64,000 nt of DNA from CAYSUS01 sp964434165 (GTDB lineage Bacteria > Planctomycetota > Planctomycetia > Pirellulales > Thermoguttaceae): assembly GCA_964434165.1 (NCBI GenBank), contig CAYSUS010000007.1, positions 53,800 to 117,799 of the forward strand, read 5' to 3'. The first letter of the stretch is position 1. Every line of letters starts with the position of its first letter. Of the stretch, positions 18,501 to 26,722 are shown piece by piece. Under the pieces are notes generated by a model. That model had not been told where the DNA came from, did no database searches, and saw only the letters and a list, made by a program, of their open reading frames with translations. A program made the position numbers and the translations under genes.

Positions 18501-19296
18501 GCCGCGGAGCAGACGGTTCCACGTCGGTCTCCGCCCCGTCTTCCTCGGTTGCGACCGAAGCAGGAAGACCGGCCGGGTCGCTCTCCAGGTCCGCCAGCTC
18601 GGGCAGTCCTGGGGCCGGCTCGGCGTCCTCGAACTCCTCATCAAATTCGTCCAGGTTCTCCAGCAGGCCCGGCGAAAGGCCCCCCAGAAGCTGGCTCAAA
18701 GGATCTTCTTCGGCTTTGGGGGGCGCGGACGACGGCGCAACCGATTCGGACGGCGGTGCTTCGTGCGGCGATGCGTCCTCCTTCGCTTCCCTCTCGTCCT
18801 CACGCCAGGAAGTCGGCAACTCCTCGCCGTCGGGGGCAAGGTCCAATGGGTCCAGCGCATCGAATGCCGCCTGCGCTGCGGGCGAGGAGCCGAGGGACTC
18901 GATCGGCTCCTTCTCCAGGTCGGGGTTGCTCGCATCCGCCTCGGTCGCCTGGACTCCGGCGGTCTCCGGCGTGGGCGGTTGGGACGTCTGGGGAGGCGAC
19001 GGGGACGACGACACGCTCAGCTTCCGCCGAAGTTGCGCGTCGTAGGCTGATCGGAGCTGCGGACTGAGAAGGCAGGACTTGGCGACGTTGATCTTGTAGA
19101 GGACCTCGTCGCAAAGCTTGCCGTGCCGGGTGTTTCGAAAGGTCACCACCCGACGCGACTGCCGCTCGGCACCCTCCTCGATCGCGCGGCGGTCTTCCTC
19201 AAACCGCTCGACTCCCAGCAGCCGGTAGTAGTCGGGCGGCTGCTCGTCCGGCGGAATTCCGAGCCACTGTGAGTAAGGATCGAAGCTATCTGCCAT
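15598..19296 (-). CDS. Large J-like / membrane / LamG-like protein
   Basis: A 1232-residue protein starting at an ATG preceded by GCAGGAC. Residues 1-90 are the planctomycete J-like module: WLGIPPDEQPPDYYRLLGV, then helices ending in LRSAYDAQLRRKL. The HPD tripeptide of true DnaJ proteins is absent. Residues 95-330 are acidic, low-complexity and probably disordered. A single membrane helix lies near residues 337-362, then an Ala/Glu/Arg-rich helical region of repeat character. Two beta-rich domains follow (about 840-1010 and 1060-1225) resembling LamG/DUF1080-type lectin folds, each with strands such as VRLWIDGTQTFVFED. The topology suggests a cytoplasmic J-like module tethered to an extracytoplasmic carbohydrate- or peptide-binding region. 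It probably shares a transcript with the two substrate-binding genes upstream (62-base gap). Its function is unknown. Confidence 0.75.
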   Translation of the reverse strand: MADSFDPYSQWLGIPPDEQPPDYYRLLGVERFEEDRRAIEEGAERQSRRVVTFRNTRHGKLCDEVLYKINVAKSCLLSPQLRSAYDAQLRRKLSVSSSPSPPQTSQPPTPETAGVQATEADASNPDLEKEPIESLGSSPAAQAAFDALDPLDLAPDGEELPTSWREDEREAKEDASPHEAPPSESVAPSSAPPKAEEDPLSQLLGGLSPGLLENLDEFDEEFEDAEPAPGLPELADLESDPAGLPASVATEEDGAETDVEPSAPRRPVEEPAPEADPVEALVPEDAGYVLLPPATDDKALPDDLGYEVVPRGEEIPFDEAGPAAAPAEEPAAPKRRLFPIVAGAALVAVLALAAWEYLPLRRTGTESAPAQGPRPLRKFTGLAPGSLRDLVPPELTRSSEKPKPKPAPPTALAEASLADLQKRIAETTSSAEGGGDEASRAACLRLAREILLRSDQWPELRDVHRGLLRKASELAARGGDVSLAFEAVDSLGGSFERDLLEGKVRVLKSCAPAAADTAQAEALLDACEGLFRWAMVRERFDLAAGLAETASAVADRHGDEAGSARASRWRAGVQSASLARQKAEKAEEQLREAADDAEAHLSVGLWRGLHQCDWQAALSHLAKGSDPRLAGLAEEDLRASAPDRPTMIQRGDAWWEAAADRTGSEKDALWSRAAWWYEQARLQDAPEGAPPRLALRLDDVARAGVPDCAAPSTLGNGWWKTGDRLQGEAQKACRLRAAFWYHQAWLETPDATLPPTASERIVAAGETEIPQPRTQHGPWLRQVGWPCVFEEAFRRPASVARFRCAIGQHAGHAAVEHDGGIRLAGAQSVTAIWLPVPSGERAALDFQFALTEDGDLCAWLGGPGRGNSIQCGYCVVLRRDGGELLREGEPAETFALSPPLEEDVFHAARLRRDEGRVRLWIDGTQTFVFEDEKPLAGELYGRAGLGAEGGSATTGVRLRNIALRRPFLPPAERQELGRLPRGAPWSAPQTANGEEVFSAGASELVSSGWFHSQPEFSVLVEDQLILCGPNAMPAVMRRGCLKGDFALEAVFEYVPPRLPKPPWDADRSYQENYLRCGADAENFRLVVGLAEQLPERERFLPYHVDLPAGWEVALPDGSGNVSLAWINGKERQVLAVNSHYPPVAGVRHVARLERRGRSIRVFLDGGLLVEGSQPEGASGRSGGPALVGLRQIFGGCVVHRVAVYRFGSDAPAEAEREASARSRSSATSSTGI

Positions 19297-19358
19297 AGTC
19301 CTGCGCCGCCGGTCATGCGACGATTCCTCCCGAGAAACCGGCTCCCGGTCACCCTCCT

Positions 19359-20618
19359 TTACAGGCCGCGCATCTCGGCCGCGCGGAGCCAGCTTTGCTG
19401 GAGGTTCTCGATGACCTCCGGCGGCGGAAACTGGCATACGCGCTCGACGTCGATCTGCATGCCGTACTTCTCATAGATGACGAACGGGCTTTCCGGAAAC
19501 CTCACCGGCACGCGGGGATTGCCGGGCCGAAAGCCGTGGTTCATCGAGCGGGTCTGGGCAGGCTCGCTCATGAGGAAAGCGAGAAACGCCTCGGCTGCGC
19601 GGCGGTGCTCCTCGGTGCACCAGTCCGTCCCGAGAACGTAGTAGGGATTGTCGTTCCAGACGTTGAAGGGCGGATAGACCACCCGCAATTCGTCCCAGCG
19701 ATCCTCGGCGTTCTTCAGATAGTCGATGACGACCGACTCGTAGACCATCAGGGCGTCGCAGAAGGAGGGCCCCTTGAGCACCATCTCGCGCATCAGGTTT
19801 CCCGTGGAGTTGGATAGCGCCGCGGCGCCACGGGCGAAAAGTCCGACGCGGGCCTGGAGATCGGGGTCCATGATCTCCTCGACCTTCAGCCGCGTGGTCT
19901 TCCCCTGGGAGTCGTACGCCATGAGGATGAGCGTCATCAGCCCCGAGTTCGACTTGTTGGGCTGCGTGTACCCGAACTTGAAGAGCCCCCAGTTGGGCTT
20001 CCCCGCGATTCCGCCCCAACCGGTCTCCGTCTCCATCGCCTCCTGGATCGTCTCGAACGAGACTCGTTCGTACTTCTGCATGAACGGCTCGTAGCGCTTC
20101 TTCCACATGACGAAGACCATGGGGGTCAGCGCCAGCGCCTCCTCCTTGACGATCGGATCGCCCACGTGCTTGATCTGCCACTCGCGCATGAAGATCTCGC
20201 GGTACATCGAACTGGCCGGCGACCAGACGTGGATGTCCGTATCGCCGCGGAGGATGGCATGCGCGCTTTCGACCGAGCCCATGGGAATCAGCTTCACCCG
20301 GATCCCCTTCCCCTCCGGCGACTGGGCGAACTGCTCCACCTCCTGCGTGAGCCATCGCCGCTTCTCCGTCCCGTAGGCGATGCCGATCTCGACCACACCG
20401 CTTCGATCGACTCGGGCGGGGGGCGTCGAGCCGGGATCCACCAGCGGCCGACCCTCAGGCTTCTGTCCCGAGGCGCCCGGCGCCACCGGGCCGCGCGGGG
20501 CCGGCGGGGAGGTATAGCGATAGACCCCGTACGCCGCCGTCGCCAGCGCCAACGCAAAGACGAATATCATTCCCTTGCGAAGCAAGGCCCGTCTCTCCAT
20601 GGAATCGGCGCCGCTCAT
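19359..20618 (-). CDS. Extracellular substrate-binding protein
   Basis: A 419-residue protein with an N-terminal hydrophobic anchor (residues about 15-32) and then a periplasmic binding protein fold of the bacterial extracellular solute-binding type. Blocks such as IGIAYGTEKRRWLTQEVEQF, SSMYREIF and GLFKFGYTQPNKSNSGLMT are shared with the substrate-binding half of the adjacent upstream lipoprotein, so the two are tandem paralogues. It lacks the von Willebrand A domain present in its neighbour. The start is set by GGGAGGAG just upstream of the ATG. No ABC permease or ATPase is nearby, so transport is not supported. A sensing or partner role with the VWA protein is inferred from the 85-base spacing. 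Confidence 0.8.
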   Translation of the reverse strand: MSGADSMERRALLRKGMIFVFALALATAAYGVYRYTSPPAPRGPVAPGASGQKPEGRPLVDPGSTPPARVDRSGVVEIGIAYGTEKRRWLTQEVEQFAQSPEGKGIRVKLIPMGSVESAHAILRGDTDIHVWSPASSMYREIFMREWQIKHVGDPIVKEEALALTPMVFVMWKKRYEPFMQKYERVSFETIQEAMETETGWGGIAGKPNWGLFKFGYTQPNKSNSGLMTLILMAYDSQGKTTRLKVEEIMDPDLQARVGLFARGAAALSNSTGNLMREMVLKGPSFCDALMVYESVVIDYLKNAEDRWDELRVVYPPFNVWNDNPYYVLGTDWCTEEHRRAAEAFLAFLMSEPAQTRSMNHGFRPGNPRVPVRFPESPFVIYEKYGMQIDVERVCQFPPPEVIENLQQSWLRAAEMRGL

Positions 20619-20703
20619 GGGGTCTCCTCCCGAGCGGACCTGTGCCCTTTTGCGGCTGGCTCGTCGGGTCGCGGGGGGCGGCCCCCGCCTGCCGAGAGCC
20701 GCC

Positions 20704-22512
20704 TCAGAAGAACGTGGAAATCTTCAGGAACACCTCGCGCACGGTCTCGACCGTACCCTCGTAATACTTGGCTTTCGTCGCCTCGGCGATCTCCTTCAGC
20801 GGGCCCGCGTCGGCGTCCTCGCCATAGCCGATGGTGAAGACGCTGATCACGTCGGAGCCCTCCGCGGGTCGGATCTCCTTGACCAGCTCCGCCAGAGAGA
20901 CCCGACTCGCGTTGTCCCGCCCGTCGCTGAGCACGACGATCGCCGTGATCTTCTCCGGCGTGGGCTGCTGGCGGAGGTAGCGATGCGCGGCGGCCACCGA
21001 GTCGTACAGGCGGGTCTCCCCGTCCGCCCGACAGGCGTCGATCAGCGAGTGCGCCTCGTCCTGCTGGGCCCGCAGCGCGAGCCCTTGACCGCGCCAGCGA
21101 TACGTGCTGCTGAAATCCATCAGGGAGAGGAGGTCGCCCTCCCCCAGCATGTTGGCCATCTCGTGGGAGCCGGACTTCACCGCCGAGAGCTTCTCGCCCC
21201 ACATGCTCGCGGACGTGTCGAGCACCAGCACCACGTTCGACCGCTTCTTGTGCTTGCGAAACAGGTCCTGGATCGCCTTCATCACGGTCGCCGAAGGCAC
21301 GGCCAGCGTCGTTTGCGGCTGGTCCGGATCCACGCCGTGCGCCGCGTCCAGCGGCGGGCCCAGCGGCACGTCCGGGTCGGCGGGACGGAAGCCGTACTGA
21401 AGGGCCTCTTCCTGCTGCGGCCGGTCCAGCAGGTACTTGATGTACTGCTCGGCCGCCTCCTGGTGTTCCTCGGTCACCCAATCCCGCTGCACGATGCCCA
21501 CCGGGTGATCACTCCAGAAGGTCCCTTCCTTGGGATAGACCGCGACGACGGGGAAGGGCAGCGAGTTCTCAGGATCGTAGGACTCGATCACCAGGGACTC
21601 GTACAGCACGGCCGCGCTGAGGAACTGGGGACCGTTGGCGAACATCTTGTCGCCGAAGAAGCCCGTGGAGATCCCGTAGTGAACCACGGAGCTCTCAATC
21701 TCCTGAAGAAACTGGCCCACCTCAGGCCGGGCGACGTCCTCGACGGTCAGTCCCGCCACCTTCAACTGCCCGGTCGCCTTGCTGACGCCCGCGTAAGCCT
21801 CAGCGAACAGCGAGATGATTCCGCTGTTCGAGTGGTCCGGATGGGTGTGACCGAACTTGAACCGCCCCCACTGGGGATAGCCGTACTTGGCCCATCCTTC
21901 AGGGCTCCGCACGAGCTCCAGGATCTCCGACCAGCCCACCGGCTTCTTGCCCCAGCCGATGGCCTCGGCCATCGGTTTCCACATGGCGATGACGACGGGC
22001 GAGACGACGAGGCTCTGCGTGCGGCCGAGCATCGGCCGGCCGGTCCGCTGCATGGACTCCGCGTTGCCCAGCACCACGAAGACCCCCGACGCCGGGCTCG
22101 CCAGGTGGGCCTTCATCTCGCCGTCGAGAATGCCCCGCGTCATGGATCCCGATCCGATCGGGAATGACTTCACGCGAATCCGCCTGCCCGACGCCGTCGT
22201 GTGACCCGCGTCGTTGAACCGCTTGGTGACCGCCTCGAGCCAGTTCTTCTTCTCCGAGCCGTAAGGGAACTCCAGCTCGACCACGTCCGCGTCGCCGGCG
22301 AAGGGTTTCTCCGCCGGGGACTCCGGAGTCTGCCCCTGCGGCGCTCCCTCCGCGCGCGCCTCGGGCGCGGGGCTCGTGGAGGCCTGTCCCGGGCTGCTTC
22401 CGTCGATCTGTCCGCCGCAGCCAGCCACGAGCAGAAGACCGAAAGCCGCCCACCGCGTCGTCCACGGAGGAACCGACGTCATCAGGGCCGCGCGCTTGCC
22501 GGGCGATTTCAT
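20704..22512 (-). CDS. Lipoprotein with substrate-binding and von Willebrand A domains
   Basis: About 602 residues. The N-terminal segment ends in a lipobox-like LLLVAGC, followed by a short Ser/Pro/Glu-rich linker. Residues about 80-400 are a substrate-binding fold (FPYGSEKKNWLEAVTKRF; FKFGHTHPDHSNSG). The C-terminal 190 residues are a von Willebrand A domain with the MIDAS motif DTSAS (Asp432) and VVLSDGRDN, so it should bind a divalent metal. This architecture is shared by planctomycete and myxobacterial VWA proteins of unknown role. The start is chosen at 22512 among several ATGs (22533, 22524, 22512, 22482) because it gives a standard lipoprotein signal; no Shine-Dalgarno decides it. First gene of the four-gene minus-strand run. 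Confidence 0.8.
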   Translation of the reverse strand: MKSPGKRAALMTSVPPWTTRWAAFGLLLVAGCGGQIDGSSPGQASTSPAPEARAEGAPQGQTPESPAEKPFAGDADVVELEFPYGSEKKNWLEAVTKRFNDAGHTTASGRRIRVKSFPIGSGSMTRGILDGEMKAHLASPASGVFVVLGNAESMQRTGRPMLGRTQSLVVSPVVIAMWKPMAEAIGWGKKPVGWSEILELVRSPEGWAKYGYPQWGRFKFGHTHPDHSNSGIISLFAEAYAGVSKATGQLKVAGLTVEDVARPEVGQFLQEIESSVVHYGISTGFFGDKMFANGPQFLSAAVLYESLVIESYDPENSLPFPVVAVYPKEGTFWSDHPVGIVQRDWVTEEHQEAAEQYIKYLLDRPQQEEALQYGFRPADPDVPLGPPLDAAHGVDPDQPQTTLAVPSATVMKAIQDLFRKHKKRSNVVLVLDTSASMWGEKLSAVKSGSHEMANMLGEGDLLSLMDFSSTYRWRGQGLALRAQQDEAHSLIDACRADGETRLYDSVAAAHRYLRQQPTPEKITAIVVLSDGRDNASRVSLAELVKEIRPAEGSDVISVFTIGYGEDADAGPLKEIAEATKAKYYEGTVETVREVFLKISTFF

Positions 22513-23195
22513 ACTGCCAGCCATCGTAAGCATCAGGAGGGAATCCGCATGGGTTGGCCGACCGCTGCCCGGCTCGCTGCTCAAGGGACGCCCGCGCGGC
22601 CGGAAGTCCCACTCATTCTATGACCGGCCGAAAACCCTCGCAATCAGCAGAATCGCTCAACTTGCCTGCGTTATCGTCTCGCTAACGCACCTTTAACACG
22701 GACCGCCACGCCCGATCCCCGTTCAGCCAGTCGCCGTTTGCCAGAGCCGAAACGGCAGCGGCGCACGCCGCCCCTCTGCGGTTGGACGACCGCCGCATAA
22801 GTCGTCAGTTTGCTGATGGTTCGGGAGAGCCGGTTGAGAACCGCTTGTCCAACGCGCTCCGGCGACCCGCCGGGCGCCGCCGCCTCCCGATACCTCTCGC
22901 GTCGAGATCCGCTTAGCGCGCTTCTAACACAAAACGAACCGACACTCGCGCACGGCAGACCCCCGTTGTCCTGGCCAAGGGGAGTTGTCGTCGATTGCCT
23001 GAGCGATCCCACCCCTACGGCACCGATGCCCGGCGGGGGGCATCGCCCGCGAAGGCCGGCTTCCTTCCGGGGGCGGCCTCCCGTCACACCGCGGTCTAGG
23101 AGCACCGCGTCGCGCGTGCCTCGGCGGTGGATTCCCCCGTTGGCTGACAGGGCTATACTAGTCCAGTACCGCCCACCCAGCACCGGATACATGTC
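22513..23195. other. 683-base divergent intergenic region
   Basis: No gene is supported. Two loosely similar blocks, CGCTAACGCACCTTTAACAC (about 22680) and CGCTTAGCGCGCTTCTAACAC-like sequence (about 22911), lie 230 bases apart. TATACT at 23154-23159 is a possible -10 for the sulfatase gene, 36 bases before its ATG, without a good -35. The remainder is unstructured, GC-rich sequence. Confidence 0.35.
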
Positions 23196-24578
23196 ATGCT
23201 CGCACCGGAACGAACCGTCGTCCTCGTTCTCGCTGCGATCCTCCTCACCACCTCTGGACCGGAGGGCTCAGCCCCGCAGGCCCGGGCCGACCGACCCAAT
23301 TTCGTCTTCCTGCTCAGCGACGATCAGCGGCACGACACGATCCACGCCCTGGGCAACGAGGTGATCCAGACGCCCCACATGGATCGTCTCGCGATGGACG
23401 GTTTCGTCTTCACCCACGCCTTCGTGATGGGCTCCACGAGCCCGGCCGTTTGCATGCCCAGCCGTGCCATGCTCCACAGCGGGCGGTCGCTGTGGAGGGC
23501 CCCCTCCGACCTGAAGGGCGTGTCCATCCTGCCCGAGATCCTCCGGCAGGCCGGCTACGAGACCTTCGGCACGGGCAAGTGGCACAACACGGCGCCTTCG
23601 TTCGCGCGCGGGTTCTCCGGCGGCGAGGCGATCTTCTTCGGCGGCATGTCGAATCACCTCAAAGTGCCGATCTACTTGTTCGAGCCCGGCGGCCGTTATC
23701 CTTCGAGCCGCCGGTACACGGGCCCGAAGTTCTCCACCGAGCTGTTCGCCGACGCGGCGGTCGAGTTCCTCCGCACCTACAGGTCGGAGGAGCCGTTCTT
23801 CCTCTACGTGGCCTTCACCGCGCCGCACGACCCCCGCATGGCTCCCGAGCCGTACGCGGACATGTACGACCCCGCGAAGATCCCCCTGCCGCCCAACTTC
23901 CTGCCCGAACACCCCTTCGACAACGGCGAGCTGAGGATCCGCGACGAGATGCTGGCTCCCTTTCCGCGCACGCCCGAGGCGGTCCGCCGGCACATCGCCG
24001 ACTACTACGCGATGATCTCGCATCTCGATTTCCACGTGGGCCGCGTCCTCAAGGCCCTTGACAAGTCGGGCCATGCGAAGGACACGATCGTTGTCTACTC
24101 GAGCGATAACGGGCTGGCCGTGGGGCAGCACGGTCTTCTGGGAAAGCAGAATCTGTACGAGCACAGCCTGCGCGTGCCCCTTGTTCTTCGAGGACCCGAA
24201 ATCCCCCGCGGCAGGACCGACGCCCTCGTCTATCTCCACGACCTTTTCGCCACGATCAGCGAGCTCGCCGACGTCAAGACGCCCGAGGAGATCGACAGCC
24301 AGAGCCTCGCGCCGGTGATTCGCGGCGAGCGGACTTCAGTGCGCGACCATCTGCTGGGCGCCTATCGCGACGTGCAGCGATCGGTGCGCGACAAGCGATG
24401 GAAGCTCATCGAGTACCGCGTCAAGGGCGAGTCGCACACGCAGCTCTTCGATGTGGAGAACGACCCTCACGAGAGGACGAACCTCGCCGATGTGCCGGCC
24501 CAGCAGGAGAACCTGAAGCGCCTCAAGACGCTTCTGCGCAGGACCCGGCGCCTCGCGCACGATCCGGTGGACTTCTGA
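23196..24578 (+). CDS. Secreted sulfatase (FGly type)
   Basis: A 460-residue arylsulfatase-superfamily enzyme with an N-terminal signal peptide (about 31 residues ending in QARA). Metal site FLLSDDQ follows directly, and the CxPSR box CMPSR has Cys86, the residue oxidised to formylglycine. HDPRM, YSSDNGLAVGQHGL and the C-terminal QLFDVENDPHERTNLAD are standard blocks. It would hydrolyse sulfate esters, probably of sulfated polysaccharides, after export; the substrate cannot be read from the sequence. It ends 16 bases before the stop of the convergent oxidoreductase gene. No formylglycine-generating enzyme gene is in the window. Confidence 0.92.
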   Translation: MLAPERTVVLVLAAILLTTSGPEGSAPQARADRPNFVFLLSDDQRHDTIHALGNEVIQTPHMDRLAMDGFVFTHAFVMGSTSPAVCMPSRAMLHSGRSLWRAPSDLKGVSILPEILRQAGYETFGTGKWHNTAPSFARGFSGGEAIFFGGMSNHLKVPIYLFEPGGRYPSSRRYTGPKFSTELFADAAVEFLRTYRSEEPFFLYVAFTAPHDPRMAPEPYADMYDPAKIPLPPNFLPEHPFDNGELRIRDEMLAPFPRTPEAVRRHIADYYAMISHLDFHVGRVLKALDKSGHAKDTIVVYSSDNGLAVGQHGLLGKQNLYEHSLRVPLVLRGPEIPRGRTDALVYLHDLFATISELADVKTPEEIDSQSLAPVIRGERTSVRDHLLGAYRDVQRSVRDKRWKLIEYRVKGESHTQLFDVENDPHERTNLADVPAQQENLKRLKTLLRRTRRLAHDPVDF

Positions 24579-24594
24579 TCGCCCCGTCTTCTCT

Positions 24595-25902
24595 CTACAG
24601 CAGCTTCGTGATCCCCGGCATGGGCAGGGGGTAGTTGCCGGTCTCGTCGGGGAGCGTGGGCGGGGGCGTCTCGAACGTGGCCTCGTCGGGAGACGGACCG
24701 TACTCGAGGTCGGACTTGTAGGCCTCGTCCCACTTCACCGGCTTGCCCGTGTAGCAGGCGACCTGCCCCATCACCCCGATCATGGTGCTGTTGTTCATGT
24801 GATAGCCGCTGTTGATCGGCTTGCCGCTGCGGACCGATTCGATCAGGGCCTTCTGTTCGTCGTCGTACGGATTATTGCGAGGTCCCTCATACTGCCAGTT
24901 CGTCTCGCCCTTGATGCGGCACCGGGCCAACTCGCAGGTGCCCTTGCTGCCCATGATGATGTCGCCCGAGTTGCCGTAGCAGCCGTTTTGCGTCCGGCAC
25001 AAGGCATACATCCGGGCGCCACTGGCATACTCGTAGACCACGGTGTTGTGGTCGTACATGTCGCCGTAGACCTCGCCGAACGAGGACGAGCGTCCGCCCA
25101 GGCCGAAGCACCAGGTGGGCATCTCCTCCTTCATGATCCAGGACATGCGGTCCACATTGTGGACCAGCGACTGCGGCACGTCGTCGCCCGAGAGCCAGCA
25201 GAAGTGGTACCAGTTGAAGAACTGATACTGGGTCTCGGTGAGGTCGGGACGGCGGGCTTCCAGCCGGTACGGGCCGCGGAGGAACATCGATTGCATGGCC
25301 ACCACGTCGCCGATGGCCCCGTCGTGGATCCGCTTGACCGTCTCCTGCCATCCCAGGTGGAAGCGGCTCTGGAGACCGGAGACGACGCTCAGCTTCTTCT
25401 CCTTGGCCAACTTGCAGACGGCCTCCATGCGGCGCACGCCGACCGGGTCGATGGCATGGGGTTTCTCCACGAACACGTGCTTCCCGGCCTTGATCGCCGC
25501 CTCGGAGTACATCGGGTGGTACTTCGAGGCACAGGCGATGAGCACCACGTCCACCGCGTCGATCACCTTCTTGTACCCGTCGAAGTCGCTGAAGCAGTGG
25601 TCGTCGGCGACCCGGACCTGCTCCTTGGACTCCTTCTGCAGGGCCTTGCGCGCACGCTCGACGCGCTCGGGGAACACATCGTACATGGCCACGAGGTTCA
25701 CGTCGGGGCCGGCCTTCATGCTCTGGGCCGCCGCGCCCGAGCACCGCCCCCCGCAGCCGATCATGCCGATCTTGATGGTCTGCTTGCCTTCCGCGTGGGC
25801 GCTGCGGGCGAAGGAAAGCCCTCCCAGCGCGGCCGCGCCGGCGGTCGATGCCTTGAGGAAGTCGCGTCGCGAGGGGGTCGATCGATCATGGCTCTGCGTC
25901 AT
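24595..25902 (-). CDS. Gfo/Idh/MocA-family oxidoreductase, Tat-exported
   Basis: A 435-residue NAD(P)-dependent oxidoreductase. The N-terminus has a twin-arginine signal, SRRDFLKAS, followed by a hydrophobic Ala-rich stretch and AHA, so it should be exported folded. The Rossmann fingerprint IGMIGCGGRCSGAAA follows, with FVEKPHA as the conserved Lys-Pro block and a C-terminal Gfo/Idh/MocA alpha/beta domain. Family members oxidise or reduce sugars and inositols and some act as glycosidases; the substrate is not predictable. AGAGAGGA precedes the ATG. It is the last gene of a minus-strand series with a TIM-barrel isomerase, a frequent pairing in planctomycete sugar catabolism. Confidence 0.9.
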   Translation of the reverse strand: MTQSHDRSTPSRRDFLKASTAGAAALGGLSFARSAHAEGKQTIKIGMIGCGGRCSGAAAQSMKAGPDVNLVAMYDVFPERVERARKALQKESKEQVRVADDHCFSDFDGYKKVIDAVDVVLIACASKYHPMYSEAAIKAGKHVFVEKPHAIDPVGVRRMEAVCKLAKEKKLSVVSGLQSRFHLGWQETVKRIHDGAIGDVVAMQSMFLRGPYRLEARRPDLTETQYQFFNWYHFCWLSGDDVPQSLVHNVDRMSWIMKEEMPTWCFGLGGRSSSFGEVYGDMYDHNTVVYEYASGARMYALCRTQNGCYGNSGDIIMGSKGTCELARCRIKGETNWQYEGPRNNPYDDEQKALIESVRSGKPINSGYHMNNSTMIGVMGQVACYTGKPVKWDEAYKSDLEYGPSPDEATFETPPPTLPDETGNYPLPMPGITKLL

Positions 25903-25969
25903 GAGGAGTCCTCTCTTGGTTGAGGATAGATAGGTGGGATGGTGGTGTGGATGTGCTGTTGTGCCGGAA

Positions 25970-25997
25970 ACTCCCGAAGCCTGTGAGACTTCGGAAG
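25970..25997. repeat. Short palindromic repeat, copy 1
   Basis: ACTCCCGAAGCCT, a 3-base loop and AGACTTCGGAAG form a stem directly after the stop codon of the minus-strand gene at 25999. Two positions of the left arm differ from the other copies (48068, 52426); both changes still allow G-U pairs in a minus-strand transcript. Confidence 0.6.
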
Positions 25998-25998
25998 C

Positions 25999-26681
25999 CT
26001 AGGGTTGTTCCCAGATCCAGACTTCGCTAATCACCGCATTGGCGCCCGTGGTTCGTTGGACCACGACACGCATCTGCCCGTCGCGGGCGAACGTGACCGG
26101 GAGAGGACACCGCTTCTCGGCGGGCGCCTGCTTGTCGGTCGTGTAGTTGGGGAGGCGAATCGTCGGGACCGCAAGGCGGACCTGCCGGCCATCGGGCGAG
26201 CTGAGGACGACGGACTGCGAGCGACCGCCGTCATCGTAGTCCCACCAGGTGAGCCCGAGCGTGTACCTCTTGCTCCGATCGAGCCCAGTGATCAAGAGCG
26301 GGATTTCGCTCTCGTCGAAGAAGACCGTGGCCTGCGTGGAGGGCACGTCCCGGGCCTCGCTCGCGAACCGATACGCCTTGCCCGAGACGTAGACGACCTT
26401 CACCTCTACCGAGGTCGTCGACTCGCGCTGCGTACCGCAATCGAGATACGCGACGAGCTTGGCGCCCTTGGGTGCCGACTGAGCGAGCATCCTCTCTCGG
26501 GCTTCAATCGCGGCTTGGTCGGCGGGAACAAGTTTCAGCTCGGAGGCTTCCTCCCCCAAGCACGTCAACCCGCCGAGCGNNNNNNNNNNTTGTCGAGCCC
26601 GTAGAGCGTGCCCGCGATGGCCGCGAGCGTGGCCGACAGCGCCGAAACGGCAGCAACCAATCGGATTCGGCGCTTCGTCAT
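25999..26681 (-). CDS. Hypothetical secreted protein, interrupted by an assembly gap
   Basis: A start at 26681 (MTKRRIRLVAAVSALSATLA) gives a signal peptide or anchor, after which ten Ns (26580-26589) break the sequence. On the other side, frame continues from LGGLTCLGEEASELKL to the stop at 25999, giving about 190 further residues. The two parts are in different frames across exactly ten Ns, so the true gap length is not ten and the gene is most simply one intact CDS. The C-terminal part is beta-rich, with WWDYDDGG and a final EVWIWEQP, resembling a carbohydrate-binding or fibronectin-like fold; no family is recognised. It starts 41 bases after the isomerase stop and precedes the Gfo/Idh/MocA gene. 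Confidence 0.6.
26580..26589. other. Assembly gap (10 Ns)
   Basis: Ten undetermined bases inside the hypothetical secreted protein gene. The reading frames on its two sides do not match, so the real gap length is unknown. Confidence 0.99.
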
Positions 26682-26722
26682 GGGAGTGCTCGTCTTCGGT
26701 GGCAAGGACGCTGTGGAAGCTC

